From Betaproteobacteria bacterium (GTDB lineage Bacteria; Pseudomonadota; Gammaproteobacteria; Burkholderiales; Casimicrobiaceae): a stretch of DNA of 25,125 bases. Each line of letters opens with the position of its first letter. Within the stretch, counting starts at the first letter, position 1. The translations under genes and the position numbers were made by a program. The stretch is taken from positions 1 through 25,125 of the forward strand of contig PLYG01000127.1 in assembly GCA_003153335.1 (NCBI GenBank), in the 5' to 3' direction. Below the pieces are notes generated by a model. That model saw only the letters and a program-made list of their open reading frames with translations, made no database searches and was not told where the DNA came from. Shown one piece after another: positions 1 through 7,551 of the stretch.

Positions 1-831
1 GCCACCGGCCGCGACACGCTCCTGGCCAACAAGCTCGGCATCAAGCGCCGCGACAAGCGGCACAACAGCGCCGCACTGTTCGGCCACTTCACCGGCGCCA
101 AGCGCTTTGAAGGCAAGGCCGAAGGGAACATCTCGCTGTTCTGGTTCGATCACGGCTGGTTCTGGTTCATTCCGCTGATCGATGGCGCCACCAGTGTCGG
201 CGCGGTAAGCTGGCCGACCTACATGAACACGCGTGGCAAGCGCGGCGTGGAGCAGTTTTTCCGCGACACCATCGCGCTGTGCGCACCTCTGGCCGAGCGT
301 CTCAAGGACGCTAAGCTGGTTTCGGAAGTCGAGGCGACCGGGAACTTTTCGTACGAGTGCGAGCGGTCCCATGGGCCCAACTACCTGTTGCTGGGCGATG
401 CCTATGCGTTTATCGATCCCATCTTTTCCTCCGGAGTCTTGCTGGCGATGAACAGTGCATTCGTCGGCGCCGACACGATCGATATCTGCCTGCGTAAACC
501 CGCGGAGGCGGCCGCCGCGCTTGCTCGCTTTGACAAAGTGATGAAACACGGACCGAAGGAATTCTCGTGGTTCGTCTATAGGGTTACCAACCCTGCCATG
601 CGCGATCTGTTCATGGCGCCCAGCAATGTGCTGCGCGTCAAAGAGGCGCTGTTATCGATGCTGGCCGGCGATATTTTCGGCAAGACCCCCATCCGGTGGT
701 CACTGCTGGTCTTCAAGGCGATCTACTACCTGACTTCGCTGGCCAACCTGAAACGCTCGATCACTGCATGGCGGCGGCGCAGGACGAATATGCGCCCCGT
801 CAATGATCCGGAGACGGTGGGCAGTCGATGA
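1..831 (+). CDS. FAD-dependent oxidoreductase, tryptophan-halogenase-like (3' part, N-terminus cut off)
   Basis: The open frame runs in from base 1, so the start lies upstream; 276 residues remain, including the in-frame stretch before the first ATG at 223. The visible segment FWFDHGWFWFIPLIDG, followed by TSVGAV, is typical of the flavin-dependent halogenase/geranylgeranyl-reductase-like fold. GDAYAFIDPIFSSGV (about residues 132-146) is the FAD-contacting GDA-x-x-x-x-DP motif. The dinucleotide-binding GxGxxG and the halogenase WxWxIP motif would be upstream and cannot be tested. Halogenase-like flavoproteins are regular members of aryl polyene and xanthomonadin clusters, where bromination or oxidation of the aryl head is proposed. 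It is followed by an outer-membrane protein, an acyltransferase and a glycosyltransferase on the same strand. Family assignment is firm; whether it halogenates, hydroxylates or reduces is open. Confidence 0.85.
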   Translation, partial: ATGRDTLLANKLGIKRRDKRHNSAALFGHFTGAKRFEGKAEGNISLFWFDHGWFWFIPLIDGATSVGAVSWPTYMNTRGKRGVEQFFRDTIALCAPLAERLKDAKLVSEVEATGNFSYECERSHGPNYLLLGDAYAFIDPIFSSGVLLAMNSAFVGADTIDICLRKPAEAAAALARFDKVMKHGPKEFSWFVYRVTNPAMRDLFMAPSNVLRVKEALLSMLAGDIFGKTPIRWSLLVFKAIYYLTSLANLKRSITAWRRRRTNMRPVNDPETVGSR

Positions 832-952
832 CCCGGGCTTTTCCCGCACTATCGTTTCCATTGCCGGCCTTCCGTTCCGGTCGCCGCCCGCTTCGAACTG
901 CGGTCGCGGCGGTCGCGACCGGCATGCGGACCGGCCATTCCCTGGAGATTCA

Positions 953-1807
953 ATGAAATTATGTTTGTTGCCGACGGCGCGCAGCGTCTCCTCGGTCGTG
1001 TGCATCGCGGCGCTTGGCGCAAGCTTTTCGGGACACGCCGAGCAACGGCCGTTGTGGGAGGCCGGATTGGGCATCGGCGCCGTCTCGTTTCCGGACTATC
1101 GGGGATCGGACAGGACGCAGACCTACGTGCTGCCGGTCCCGTACTTTGTCTATCGCGGCGAATTCCTGAAAGCGGATCGCAATGGCGTGCGCGGCCGTTT
1201 TTTCGACAGCGACCGCATTGAATTGAATGTCACGGTGGGTGCCTCGGCGCCGGTGGACAGCAAGGACAACCCCGCCCGCCTGGGCATGCCTGACTTGCGG
1301 CCTACCGTCGAGATCGGTCCGTCGCTTGATCTGACGCTATGGCGATCCGGCGACAAGCGGACCAAGCTCGACTTCCGGCTGCCGCTGGTGACCGGTGTCA
1401 CGATCGAGAGTTCGCCGCAGTCGACCGGCTGGCAATTTTCGCCCCGGCTCAATCTCGACCTGCAGGATCCCGGCGGCATGGGGGGCTGGAATCTCGGACT
1501 GGTCGCCGGTCCGCTGTTCGGAGACCGCAGGCAGCACCAGTATTTCTACTCTGTGGCGCAGCAGTACGCGACCCCGGAACGCCCCGCGTATGAAGCGCGC
1601 CGCGGCTATGCGGGCGCGCAGTTTCTGGTCGCGGTGTCCAAACGCTTTCCTTCGTACTGGGTCGGCGGGTTCCTGCGCTACGACACCTTGAGCGGCGCGG
1701 TGTTCGGCGACAGCCCGCTGGTCAAGCGCAACAACTATCTGGCAGGCGGCATTGCCATGGCCTGGATCATCGGCGAGTCGTCGCGGATGGTCGAGGTAAC
1801 GGACTAG
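953..1807 (+). CDS. MipA/OmpV family outer-membrane protein
   Basis: 284 residues. I chose the ATG at 953 because it has a GGAG ribosome site a few bases upstream (944-947) and starts a clear Sec signal peptide (hydrophobic core about residues 10-24, likely cleavage after SGHA). The open frame extends further 5' without a signal, so the longer form is rejected. The mature part has alternating polar/hydrophobic strands and the MipA/OmpV hallmarks: an N-terminal GIGAVSFPDYRGSD segment, a PYFVYRG strand and a C-terminal strand close to the end. Family members are small outer-membrane beta barrels; MipA of E. coli is a scaffold for murein synthesis. In this setting it may help place or pass an outer-membrane pigment, which is inference from position only. 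Confidence 0.85.
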   Translation: MKLCLLPTARSVSSVVCIAALGASFSGHAEQRPLWEAGLGIGAVSFPDYRGSDRTQTYVLPVPYFVYRGEFLKADRNGVRGRFFDSDRIELNVTVGASAPVDSKDNPARLGMPDLRPTVEIGPSLDLTLWRSGDKRTKLDFRLPLVTGVTIESSPQSTGWQFSPRLNLDLQDPGGMGGWNLGLVAGPLFGDRRQHQYFYSVAQQYATPERPAYEARRGYAGAQFLVAVSKRFPSYWVGGFLRYDTLSGAVFGDSPLVKRNNYLAGGIAMAWIIGESSRMVEVTD

Positions 1808-1826
1808 CGGCACGGGACAACCATCG

Positions 1827-2639
1827 ATGCTACGCCGCCTGTACACCGTCTACGAGTATCTCGCCTTGAGGTTCGGGCTGGGGATGCTCGGCTTTCTGTG
1901 CCTGCTTTGGTCGCCGTTTTCATGGGCCCTCTACTACGTGACGCCGCAACGTTCCGGCGGCAGGCAAGGGCGTCGCATGAACATGGCCGGGTTTCGCTTG
2001 TATCTGTGGATGCTGTGGCTATCCGGTGCCTTCCGTTTCGACATCAGCAGCCTCGATGCGCTACGCGGGCAGGGGCCGGTAATCATCGCGCCCAACCACC
2101 CCAGCCTGCTCGACGCCGTGATGGTGATTTCGCGCCTGCCCAACGTCGTGTGCATCATGAAGAACGAGCTGATGAACAATCTGTTCCTGCGCGCTGGCGC
2201 GCGGCTTGCGCGTTTTATCGGCAATGATTCGTTGATGGATATGATCAGGAATTCCGTGGACACTCTGCAGCAGGGCAATCATCTGCTGCTTTTTCCCGAG
2301 GGCACGCGCACGGTCCGCGAGGCAGTGAATCCCTTCACGGCCGCGGTAGGCTTGATCGCGCGCAGCGCCAATGTTCCCGTGCAAGCGGTCTTTATCGAGT
2401 CCGATTCGAAGTTTTTGTGCAAGGGATGGCCGTTGTTCAAGAGGCCGTCGATGCCGATCACCTACCACATCCGCCTGGGCAGGCGCTTCGATCCGCCGCA
2501 GGACGTGCGCGCGTTCACCATGGAATTGGAGCAATACTTTATCGGTGAACTGGCTGCCGGCGCGCTGGCACCCGAAGCGCAGGTGACGTCGTCACGGCAC
2601 CAGCAAACGGTATCGCCAAACCTGATCAATCGCACATGA
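1827..2639 (+). CDS. PlsC-like lysophospholipid/1-acylglycerol-3-phosphate acyltransferase family protein
   Basis: 270 residues. The acyltransferase motif I NHPSLLD (H91, D96; HX4D) and motif III FPEGTR (156-161) are both intact, with an N-terminal hydrophobic segment (about 15-37) that would anchor it in the inner membrane. It starts 20 bp after the MipA-like gene and overlaps the next gene by 4 bp (ATGA), so it is co-transcribed with the glycosyltransferase. Aryl polyene clusters normally carry such acyltransferases, thought to attach the polyene acyl chain to a lipid-like or sugar carrier. An acyl donor in the form of polyenoyl-ACP is plausible but inferred. A housekeeping PlsC is less likely given the cluster context. 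Confidence 0.88.
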   Translation: MLRRLYTVYEYLALRFGLGMLGFLCLLWSPFSWALYYVTPQRSGGRQGRRMNMAGFRLYLWMLWLSGAFRFDISSLDALRGQGPVIIAPNHPSLLDAVMVISRLPNVVCIMKNELMNNLFLRAGARLARFIGNDSLMDMIRNSVDTLQQGNHLLLFPEGTRTVREAVNPFTAAVGLIARSANVPVQAVFIESDSKFLCKGWPLFKRPSMPITYHIRLGRRFDPPQDVRAFTMELEQYFIGELAAGALAPEAQVTSSRHQQTVSPNLINRT

Positions 2640-3403
2640 CACCAGCGCGGTCGACAACCCGCCTGGTGCTCATTCCAAGCTACAACCCCGGGCGTATTGT
2701 TTTTGAGACCGTCAGTGCGGCGCTGCACCAGTGGAACCCGGTATGGGTGATCGTCGACGGCAGCACCGATGGCACGGCGGAGGGTTTACAGCGCATCGCC
2801 GCCGTTGATCCGGCACTGCGCGTGATCGTGCTGACGAAGAACATGGGCAAGGGCGCGGCGGTGCTGCACGGACTCGATCTGGCTGCGCAGGAAGGCTACA
2901 CCCACGCGCTGACCATGGACTCCGACGGACAGCATCCGGCCGAACTGATTCCGGCGTTCATGGCGGCATCGGCTGCGCACCCGGAGGCGATGGTCCTCGG
3001 CCGGCCGGTGTTCGAGGCCAGCGCGCCCAGCCTGCGCGTCAAGGGGCGGATGATTTCCAACTGGTGGGCCAACCTGGAAACGCTATGGGTCGGTGTCGAT
3101 GATTCGCTCTACGGCTTCCGCGTCTATCCGATCGAGGCATTGCGCAGCGTGATGCGAAATCAACCCTGGATGCGCCGCTTCGACTTCGATCCGGAAGCGG
3201 TCGTGCGCATGTGCTGGCACGGCGTGCGTCCGGTCAACCTGCCGGCGCCGGTGAAATACCTGCGGCCGGAAGAGGGCGGCGTCTCGCACTTCAATTACCT
3301 GCGCGACAACGCGCTCCTGACCTGGATGCACTTGCGGCTGTTTCTCGAATTCCTGCTGCGGCTACCGCTGTTGTTGCTGCAACGACAGCGACGGCCCGGC
3401 TGA
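2636..3403 (+). CDS. Glycosyltransferase family 2
   Basis: 255 residues, GT-A fold. IPSYNPG (13-19) and VDGSTDGT (40-47) are the nucleotide-sugar binding strands, and MDSDGQHP (94-101) holds the DxD-like metal site. A C-terminal hydrophobic tail (about 228-250) may touch the membrane. It overlaps the acyltransferase by 4 bp, indicating translational coupling. Acyltransferase plus GT2 is a recurring pair in aryl polyene clusters, where the polyene is thought to be linked to a glycosylated membrane anchor. The gene ends just before a palindromic element and faces a convergent ketosynthase. A decayed relative of this same gene lies at 5863-6060. Confidence 0.88.
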   Translation: MTPARSTTRLVLIPSYNPGRIVFETVSAALHQWNPVWVIVDGSTDGTAEGLQRIAAVDPALRVIVLTKNMGKGAAVLHGLDLAAQEGYTHALTMDSDGQHPAELIPAFMAASAAHPEAMVLGRPVFEASAPSLRVKGRMISNWWANLETLWVGVDDSLYGFRVYPIEALRSVMRNQPWMRRFDFDPEAVVRMCWHGVRPVNLPAPVKYLRPEEGGVSHFNYLRDNALLTWMHLRLFLEFLLRLPLLLLQRQRRPG

Positions 3404-3409
3404 AAGACC

Positions 3410-3555
3410 AGCAGGCTGTTGAAAAGCGTAGCGAGGATGGCCATATGCTAGGCGCACGGAGCGCAGGAACCGGAGCGTACTTGGTCGTACGTGAGGATTC
3501 CGAGCACCGTGCAACGACGCAGATGGCCACCGCAGTAGCTTTTCAACAGCCTGCT
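3410..3555. repeat. Palindromic MITE-like element with 18-bp perfect terminal inverted repeats
   Basis: The left end AGCAGGCTGTTGAAAAGC (3410-3427) is the exact reverse complement of the right end at 3538-3555. Inside, GGCCAT near 3439-3444 is mirrored by ATGGCC near 3523-3528, and a central imperfect stem (ACGGAGCG...CGTAC with GTACGTG...CACCGT) closes around 3481-3485. The transcript would fold into one long hairpin in either direction. It has no coding capacity. It sits 6 bp after the glycosyltransferase stop and 5 bp before the ketosynthase stop, so it could serve as a bidirectional terminator. No clear target duplication is seen. Elements with this kind of end are known to me from betaproteobacterial genomes, but I cannot name a family. 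Confidence 0.85.
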
Positions 3556-3560
3556 AGCGC

Positions 3561-4763
3561 TCAGGCGCGCTTGAAGACCAGCACCGCGTTGGTGCCGCCA
3601 AAGGCAAACGAATTGCTGATCGCCACGTCGAGTTGTGGCGCGGTGGCACCGGCCTGCGGGACCAGGGCGAGACGACAAGCCGGGTCGATCTCGGTGCAAT
3701 GGGCATTCGGCGGCAGTTGTCGATGGCGCAGTGCAAGCACCGTGATGATCGCTTCGAGAGCCCCGGCAGCGCCGAGCAGGTGGCCGTGCAATGCCTTGGT
3801 TGAACTCACGCGCAGATGGTCGAGGTCGTTGCCCCAAACCTCGGCCAGCGCGTCGCGCTCGATTACGTCGCCAATGCGCGTGGCGGTGCCATGGGCATTG
3901 CAGTAACCCACCTCGCGCGCCTGGACGTTGGCGCGGCGCAGGGCGGTGCGCAGCGCGCGCGTTTGCCCCAATTTGTCGGGCTTGGTCAAATGCGTGGCGT
4001 CGCAACTGAGGCCCCAACCACTCAGCGTGGCATAGGTCCGCGCACCGCGCCGCTGAGCACGCTCGGCGGACTCGAGAATAAGGAACGCAGCGCCTTCCCC
4101 GAGCGCAAAGCCGCTGCGGTCGATGGAGAACGGGCGAACCGAGCTTGCGGCTTCGCCAGGCCTGAAGGCCGCCAAGGTCAGCATTACCTGCCAGGCGAGC
4201 ACCACACCTGGCACGATGAGGGCTTCGCTGCCGCCAGCGATGGCCAGATCGACCTCGCCGCATTGCACGGCCTTGGCCGCTTCGGCGATGGCCACCGCCG
4301 AAGAGGCGCAAGCCACCGAATAGGTCAGCACCGGCCCGTGGGCGCGCTGGCGCATGGCCACGTGCGCAGCCGGCGCATTGGGCATGAAGGCCGGAATGGT
4401 CAGCGGCGGTACGCGTGAGCCGCCGCGGTAGGCCGTCTCAAGCGCGGTCGCGCCCCCCATGCCACAACCCACGTAGACGCCCAGGCGCTCAGAGTCAACG
4501 TCGCCAGCGGCACCAGCGTCTTTCATCGCCAGATCGGCGGCGGCCACGGCAAATTGGCTGACGCGGTCGACGCCGGCGAGCTGCAGCTTGGTAAACCAGC
4601 GAGACTCGTCGAAGGCCACCGTGGCGGCGGCAACCGGCTTGGGCAGCTCGGGGAAAACCGGCCGCAACGCTGAATCACCGCGCATCAGCGCCGCGAAGAC
4701 GGCGTCCGGGGTGTCGCCGTGAGATGTCACTAGCCCCATGCCGGTGATGGCGACGGCGTTCAC
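3561..4763 (-). CDS. Beta-ketoacyl-ACP synthase, FabF-like (APE ketosynthase)
   Basis: 400 residues, full length for a KAS I/II. The catalytic Cys152 lies in VACASSAVAI, with His291 in NAHGTAT and His328 in KALHGHLLGAAG, so the Cys-His-His triad is complete. It should catalyse decarboxylative condensation of malonyl-ACP with an ACP-bound acyl or polyenoyl chain in the cytoplasm. The start overlaps the stop of the upstream ACP gene by 4 bp, so the two are co-translated and are probably partners. Aryl polyene clusters usually have two ketosynthases besides a chain-length factor; this corresponds to the second one, at a distance from the main elongation set at 6832-10052. Confidence 0.92.
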   Translation of the reverse strand: MNAVAITGMGLVTSHGDTPDAVFAALMRGDSALRPVFPELPKPVAAATVAFDESRWFTKLQLAGVDRVSQFAVAAADLAMKDAGAAGDVDSERLGVYVGCGMGGATALETAYRGGSRVPPLTIPAFMPNAPAAHVAMRQRAHGPVLTYSVACASSAVAIAEAAKAVQCGEVDLAIAGGSEALIVPGVVLAWQVMLTLAAFRPGEAASSVRPFSIDRSGFALGEGAAFLILESAERAQRRGARTYATLSGWGLSCDATHLTKPDKLGQTRALRTALRRANVQAREVGYCNAHGTATRIGDVIERDALAEVWGNDLDHLRVSSTKALHGHLLGAAGALEAIITVLALRHRQLPPNAHCTEIDPACRLALVPQAGATAPQLDVAISNSFAFGGTNAVLVFKRA

Positions 4764-5002
4764 GCGGGTGTCTTCGAGGCCAGAATCTTGTCAACCACGA
4801 CCGCAAGCTCGGCCAGCGTATCGACGTTCGAGTCTGCGTCGGGCATGTCGATATGGAAGTGGTCTTCTATGGCAAAAAGGAACTCGACCAGGGCCAGCGA
4901 ATCCACACCCTTTTCGCGCATGGAAGCGTGCGGATCCAGCGCCGACTCTTCGATGCCGTACTTCTCGTGGATCAATTCCTGTAGTTCCTTCAGCGAACTC
5001 AT
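4760..5002 (-). CDS. Acyl carrier protein
   Basis: 80 residues. The phosphopantetheine site is GVDSLALVE with Ser35, preceded by an acidic helix I and followed by the acidic helix EDHFHIDMPD. Start ATG at 5002 with a GGAGAA ribosome site upstream. It is coupled by a 4-bp overlap to the ketosynthase at 3561-4763. It would carry the growing aryl polyene or its starter, after loading by a 4'-phosphopantetheinyl transferase that is not in the window. Confidence 0.92.
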   Translation of the reverse strand: MSSLKELQELIHEKYGIEESALDPHASMREKGVDSLALVEFLFAIEDHFHIDMPDADSNVDTLAELAVVVDKILASKTPA

Positions 5003-5121
5003 GGTGTAAGGTTCTCCGCTCTATATCAAATGTCGACTGATCGTTCTCGGCGGCTGCGTGCAACGCCATGCGCGCTTGAGGATCGGTCCCTACCTTGCTC
5101 GGCCCTCAACTCGGACTGTGA

Positions 5122-5862
5122 TCAGTGCGAACCGACGATATCCGCTGCGGCCGGTGAGACGGCGGTCGTCCGCCGTTTGCCTGGCCGCCAATACAACGAC
5201 GGTAGCGCAAAAACAACGCCGAGCAGCGCGCCTGCGGCCGCGTCCAGCGCCACGTGTTGTTTGATCGCCAGCGTCGAATAGGCAATGGCCGCAAACCAGG
5301 TCGCGCTGAATAGACGCAGGGCCCACGGAACGCGCGCCTGGCGCAGCACATGATCCAGCCAGATCGCCGAGAAGGTCGCCACGGCCACATGCATCGATGG
5401 GCAAGCGTTTCCAGGCGCATCCACCCCCTGCAACAGCGCAAAGCCGGGAAGGGCGGATACATCGATCAGGTGTGGTGGTACGGCGGTTGGCCAAAAGTAA
5501 AACAGCGCCAACCCGGTCACGCACAACGCACCGATCCAAAGCCCGTAGACGACCAGCTCAAAAAATGTCCATTGCAGCGCTGGCGCGAACCCCACATACA
5601 GCCACAAAGACAGGTAGGCCAACAGCGCTACCGGCTGGAAGGGAATCAGATGGTCGAGCGCGATCAGCGGCATCACCGTCGCCGGGTAGGCCGGGTGACG
5701 CAGCAGGTGAAAGTAGCCGATGAAGAAAAGCCACGTGAAGGCGGTGATCCCGATCGTCTTCACGGCCAGATGCCGGCGCATGCGAAGGGCAAGGTTGACA
5801 GGCCAATTCTGTGATGGCAAAGGACCCGTCAGAAGATCGATGGGGCTGTTTATGTTGCTCAC
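5122..5862 (-). CDS. PAP2 family membrane phosphatase / phosphotransferase-like
   Basis: 246 residues from the GTG at 5862. The open frame continues upstream to 5988, but those 42 extra residues are the relic of a glycosyltransferase (see 5863-6060) and not part of the PAP2 fold, so I prefer the GTG; its ribosome site is weak and the start is uncertain. About six membrane segments are visible. The active-site motifs are CPSMH (ending at His158 in GTG numbering) and ST-x5-H-x3-D (STLAIKQHVALD, His203 and Asp207), the version seen in PAP2_3/Aur1-like proteins rather than the classical PSGH/SR form. It may release or transfer a phosphate or phospho-head group on a lipid carrier of the pigment. 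Substrate is unknown. Confidence 0.8.
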   Translation of the reverse strand: MSNINSPIDLLTGPLPSQNWPVNLALRMRRHLAVKTIGITAFTWLFFIGYFHLLRHPAYPATVMPLIALDHLIPFQPVALLAYLSLWLYVGFAPALQWTFFELVVYGLWIGALCVTGLALFYFWPTAVPPHLIDVSALPGFALLQGVDAPGNACPSMHVAVATFSAIWLDHVLRQARVPWALRLFSATWFAAIAYSTLAIKQHVALDAAAGALLGVVFALPSLYWRPGKRRTTAVSPAAADIVGSH

Positions 5863-6060
5863 ATTTTTGATTCTATTTGCCGGCCGACCCAGAACCATCG
5901 CATCGGAGCGCTGCATCGAGGTCTGCATCAACGAAGGAATCAAGTCGGCGGGGTGCTGTCTGTAAGAATAGGAAAAACAAGTGCGCAACGCCGAGTATCC
6001 GTGATCGCTTAACCCCGGTCAATACCGCTTTCACACAGTCAGTCTCAAGAACGATCGAGG
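5863..6060 (-). pseudogene. Decayed fragment of a family 2 glycosyltransferase
   Basis: Reading the minus strand, one frame gives QHPADLIPSLMQTSMQRSDA then MVLGRP, which aligns with residues 99-124 of the intact glycosyltransferase (QHPAELIPAFM...EAMVLGRP), 16 of 26 identical by eye. Further upstream (about 6060-6015), in another frame, SIVLETDCVKAVLTGV matches residues 63-80 (VIVLTKNMGKGAAVLHGL). The DxD region between the two pieces is lost and out of frame. The similarity stops abruptly after GRP, where the PAP2 frame continues. The identity level suggests an old paralogue and not a fresh copy of the gene at 2636-3403. Confidence 0.7.
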
Positions 6061-6070
6061 TAGCAGTAGC

Positions 6071-6098
6071 TTGACATACACCGGTGGCGGGCTAAAAT
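6071..6098 (+). promoter_or_regulatory. Sigma-70-type promoter of the toxin-antitoxin pair
   Basis: TTGACA at 6071-6076 and TAAAAT at 6093-6098 with a 16-bp spacer, one of the best consensus matches in the window. It lies 39 bp before the antitoxin ATG. An AT-rich stretch around the -10 box is where Phd-type antitoxins usually autoregulate, though I see no clear operator palindrome beyond GCTAAAATAGCTAGC. Confidence 0.7.
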
Positions 6099-6137
6099 AG
6101 CTAGCCTGTCTAGATTTCATTGAAAGGGTCTTGGATC

Positions 6138-6389
6138 ATGACCAAGTGGCAGCTGCAAGAAGCGAAAAATCGGCTGTCCGAGGTGGTGAGGAAAGCCTCG
6201 AACGAAGGGCCGCAAGTCATTACGCTGAGAGGTGACGACGCAGTGGTGGTGGTCGCCGCGGACGAGTACGCCCGACTTACCCGGAAGCCCAAGGGTACGC
6301 TCGTCGATTTCTTTCGCAAGTCGCGATTGGGCGCGGTTGCGCTCGATCTCACGCGCAGCCATGATACGGGCAGGCGGGTGGAGTTGTGA
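6138..6389 (+). CDS. Type II toxin-antitoxin antitoxin, Phd/YefM family
   Basis: 83 residues. ATG at 6138 with a GAAAGGG ribosome site upstream; an in-frame TTG at 6120 is less likely. WQLQEAKNRLSEVVRKA is the N-terminal DNA-binding helix region of the family, followed by VITLRGDDAVVVVAADEYARL, the Phd/YefM beta strands. The C-terminal tail would wrap and inhibit the toxin. It overlaps the VapC gene by 4 bp (GTGA). It should also repress its own promoter. The pair is oriented opposite to the flanking pigment genes and has no metabolic role there. Confidence 0.9.
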   Translation: MTKWQLQEAKNRLSEVVRKASNEGPQVITLRGDDAVVVVAADEYARLTRKPKGTLVDFFRKSRLGAVALDLTRSHDTGRRVEL

Positions 6390-6814
6390 GCTGGCTTCTC
6401 GACACCTGCGTTGTCTCCGAACTGGTACGACCGCGACCGAAGGCGTCCGTCGTGAGCTGGGTACGTGAAAGCGACGAAGGCGAACTGTTCCTGAGCGTCA
6501 TCACGATCGGGGAGCTGGAGAAAGGTATCGCCAAGCTACCCGATTCGGCCAAGCGAATCACGCTCGTGCAATGGGTGCGTCGCGAACTCGCGGATCGGTT
6601 CCGCGGCAGGCTCCTGATGATTGATTCAGCCGTAGCTGCCCGCTGGGGCGCAATGGTCGGCGTATCGGAAGCACGCGGCCGGCCGTTGCCCGTCATCGAC
6701 AGCCTGATCGCGGCCACGAGCTTGCAGCATGATCTCACCGTCGTCACGCGAAACACGGATGACCTGGAACGTTGTGGCGCGCGCTGCTTCAACCCGTGGG
6801 TCGGGAAATCTTGA
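6386..6814 (+). CDS. VapC/FitB-like PIN-domain toxin ribonuclease
   Basis: 142 residues from a GTG that overlaps the antitoxin stop. The PIN-domain acidic residues are all visible: Asp6 (LLDTCVVSE), Glu43 (IGELEKGI), Asp105 (PVIDSLIAA) and Asp125 (TRNTDDL). These chelate Mg2+ or Mn2+ for RNA cleavage, so the toxin looks intact. Closest in style to the FitB-like branch paired with Phd-type antitoxins. Its stop is only 17 bp from the stop of the convergent ketoreductase, with no clear terminator between. Confidence 0.92.
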   Translation: MSWLLDTCVVSELVRPRPKASVVSWVRESDEGELFLSVITIGELEKGIAKLPDSAKRITLVQWVRRELADRFRGRLLMIDSAVAARWGAMVGVSEARGRPLPVIDSLIAATSLQHDLTVVTRNTDDLERCGARCFNPWVGKS

Positions 6815-6831
6815 CCTTTACGTAATTTTCG

Positions 6832-7551
6832 CTAGATGATTCCGCCGTTGATCGAAATGATCTGACCCGTGATGTAAGCCGCCTGCTCCGAGCACAGGAA
6901 GCCGATCAGATCCGCGACTTCGTTGGGCTTGCCGGCGCGCTTCATCGGCACCAGGCGTTCGATGGTCTCTTTATCGAATGCGGCTTCGCTCATGCCGGTC
7001 GCGATGATTCCCGGCGCCACCGCGTTGACCGTGACGCCGCGGCTGGCGACTTCCAGCGCCAGCGACTTGGTCGCCGAATGCAGCGCGCCCTTGGCGGCGG
7101 CATAGTTGACCTGTCCGCGGTTGCCGGTGACGGCGGCGACGGAAGAAACGGTGACGATACGGCCCCAGCGGGTACGTATCATCGGCATCATCAGCGGCTG
7201 GGTGACATTGAAAAAGCCGTTCAGCGACACGTCGATCACGCTCTTCCACTGCTCGGCGCGCATCGCCGGGAAAACCGCATCGTTGTGGATGCCGGCGTTG
7301 TTGACGACAATCTGGATCGGGCCGCCGGCAAGCATCACCTCGAGCGCAGCGCCAGTCGCTGCCGCATTGGTAACATCGAACGTAACGGCTGTCGCGCTGC
7401 CGCCCGCCGCCGTGATCGAGGCGGCCAGCGCCTGCGCCGTATCTGCATTGCGATTGGCGTGAACGAATACGTGGCAGCCATCGGTGGCCAGACGCCGGCA
7501 CACCGCTGCGCCGATGCCGCCGCTACCGCCGGTAACCAGCGCGCGCTTCAT
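6832..7551 (-). CDS. 3-oxoacyl-ACP reductase, FabG/ApeQ-like ketoreductase
   Basis: 239 residues, a short-chain dehydrogenase. TGGSGGIG (7-14) binds NADPH, VNNAGI (83-88) is the stabilising NNAG motif, and the catalytic set is Ser137, Tyr150 and Lys154 (NYAAAKGALHS) with Asn111. The ATG at 7551 is chosen because it overlaps the dehydratase stop by 4 bp; the longer open frame is a shadow of the dehydratase gene. It would reduce each beta-keto intermediate on the ACP to the hydroxy form, before dehydration gives the next double bond of the polyene. Confidence 0.93.
   Translation of the reverse strand: MKRALVTGGSGGIGAAVCRRLATDGCHVFVHANRNADTAQALAASITAAGGSATAVTFDVTNAAATGAALEVMLAGGPIQIVVNNAGIHNDAVFPAMRAEQWKSVIDVSLNGFFNVTQPLMMPMIRTRWGRIVTVSSVAAVTGNRGQVNYAAAKGALHSATKSLALEVASRGVTVNAVAPGIIATGMSEAAFDKETIERLVPMKRAGKPNEVADLIGFLCSEQAAYITGQIISINGGII

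Noticed and set aside
3448..4311. Long minus-strand open frame crossing the palindromic element, and a plus-strand one at 3211-3906
   Set aside because: Both are shadows of the ketosynthase and glycosyltransferase genes in other frames, rich in Arg/Ala with no family motifs.
5863..5988. N-terminal extension of PAP2 as a functional glycosyltransferase-PAP2 fusion
   Set aside because: Only about 26 glycosyltransferase residues are left, the DxD site is missing and the upstream part is in another frame, so it is a relic.
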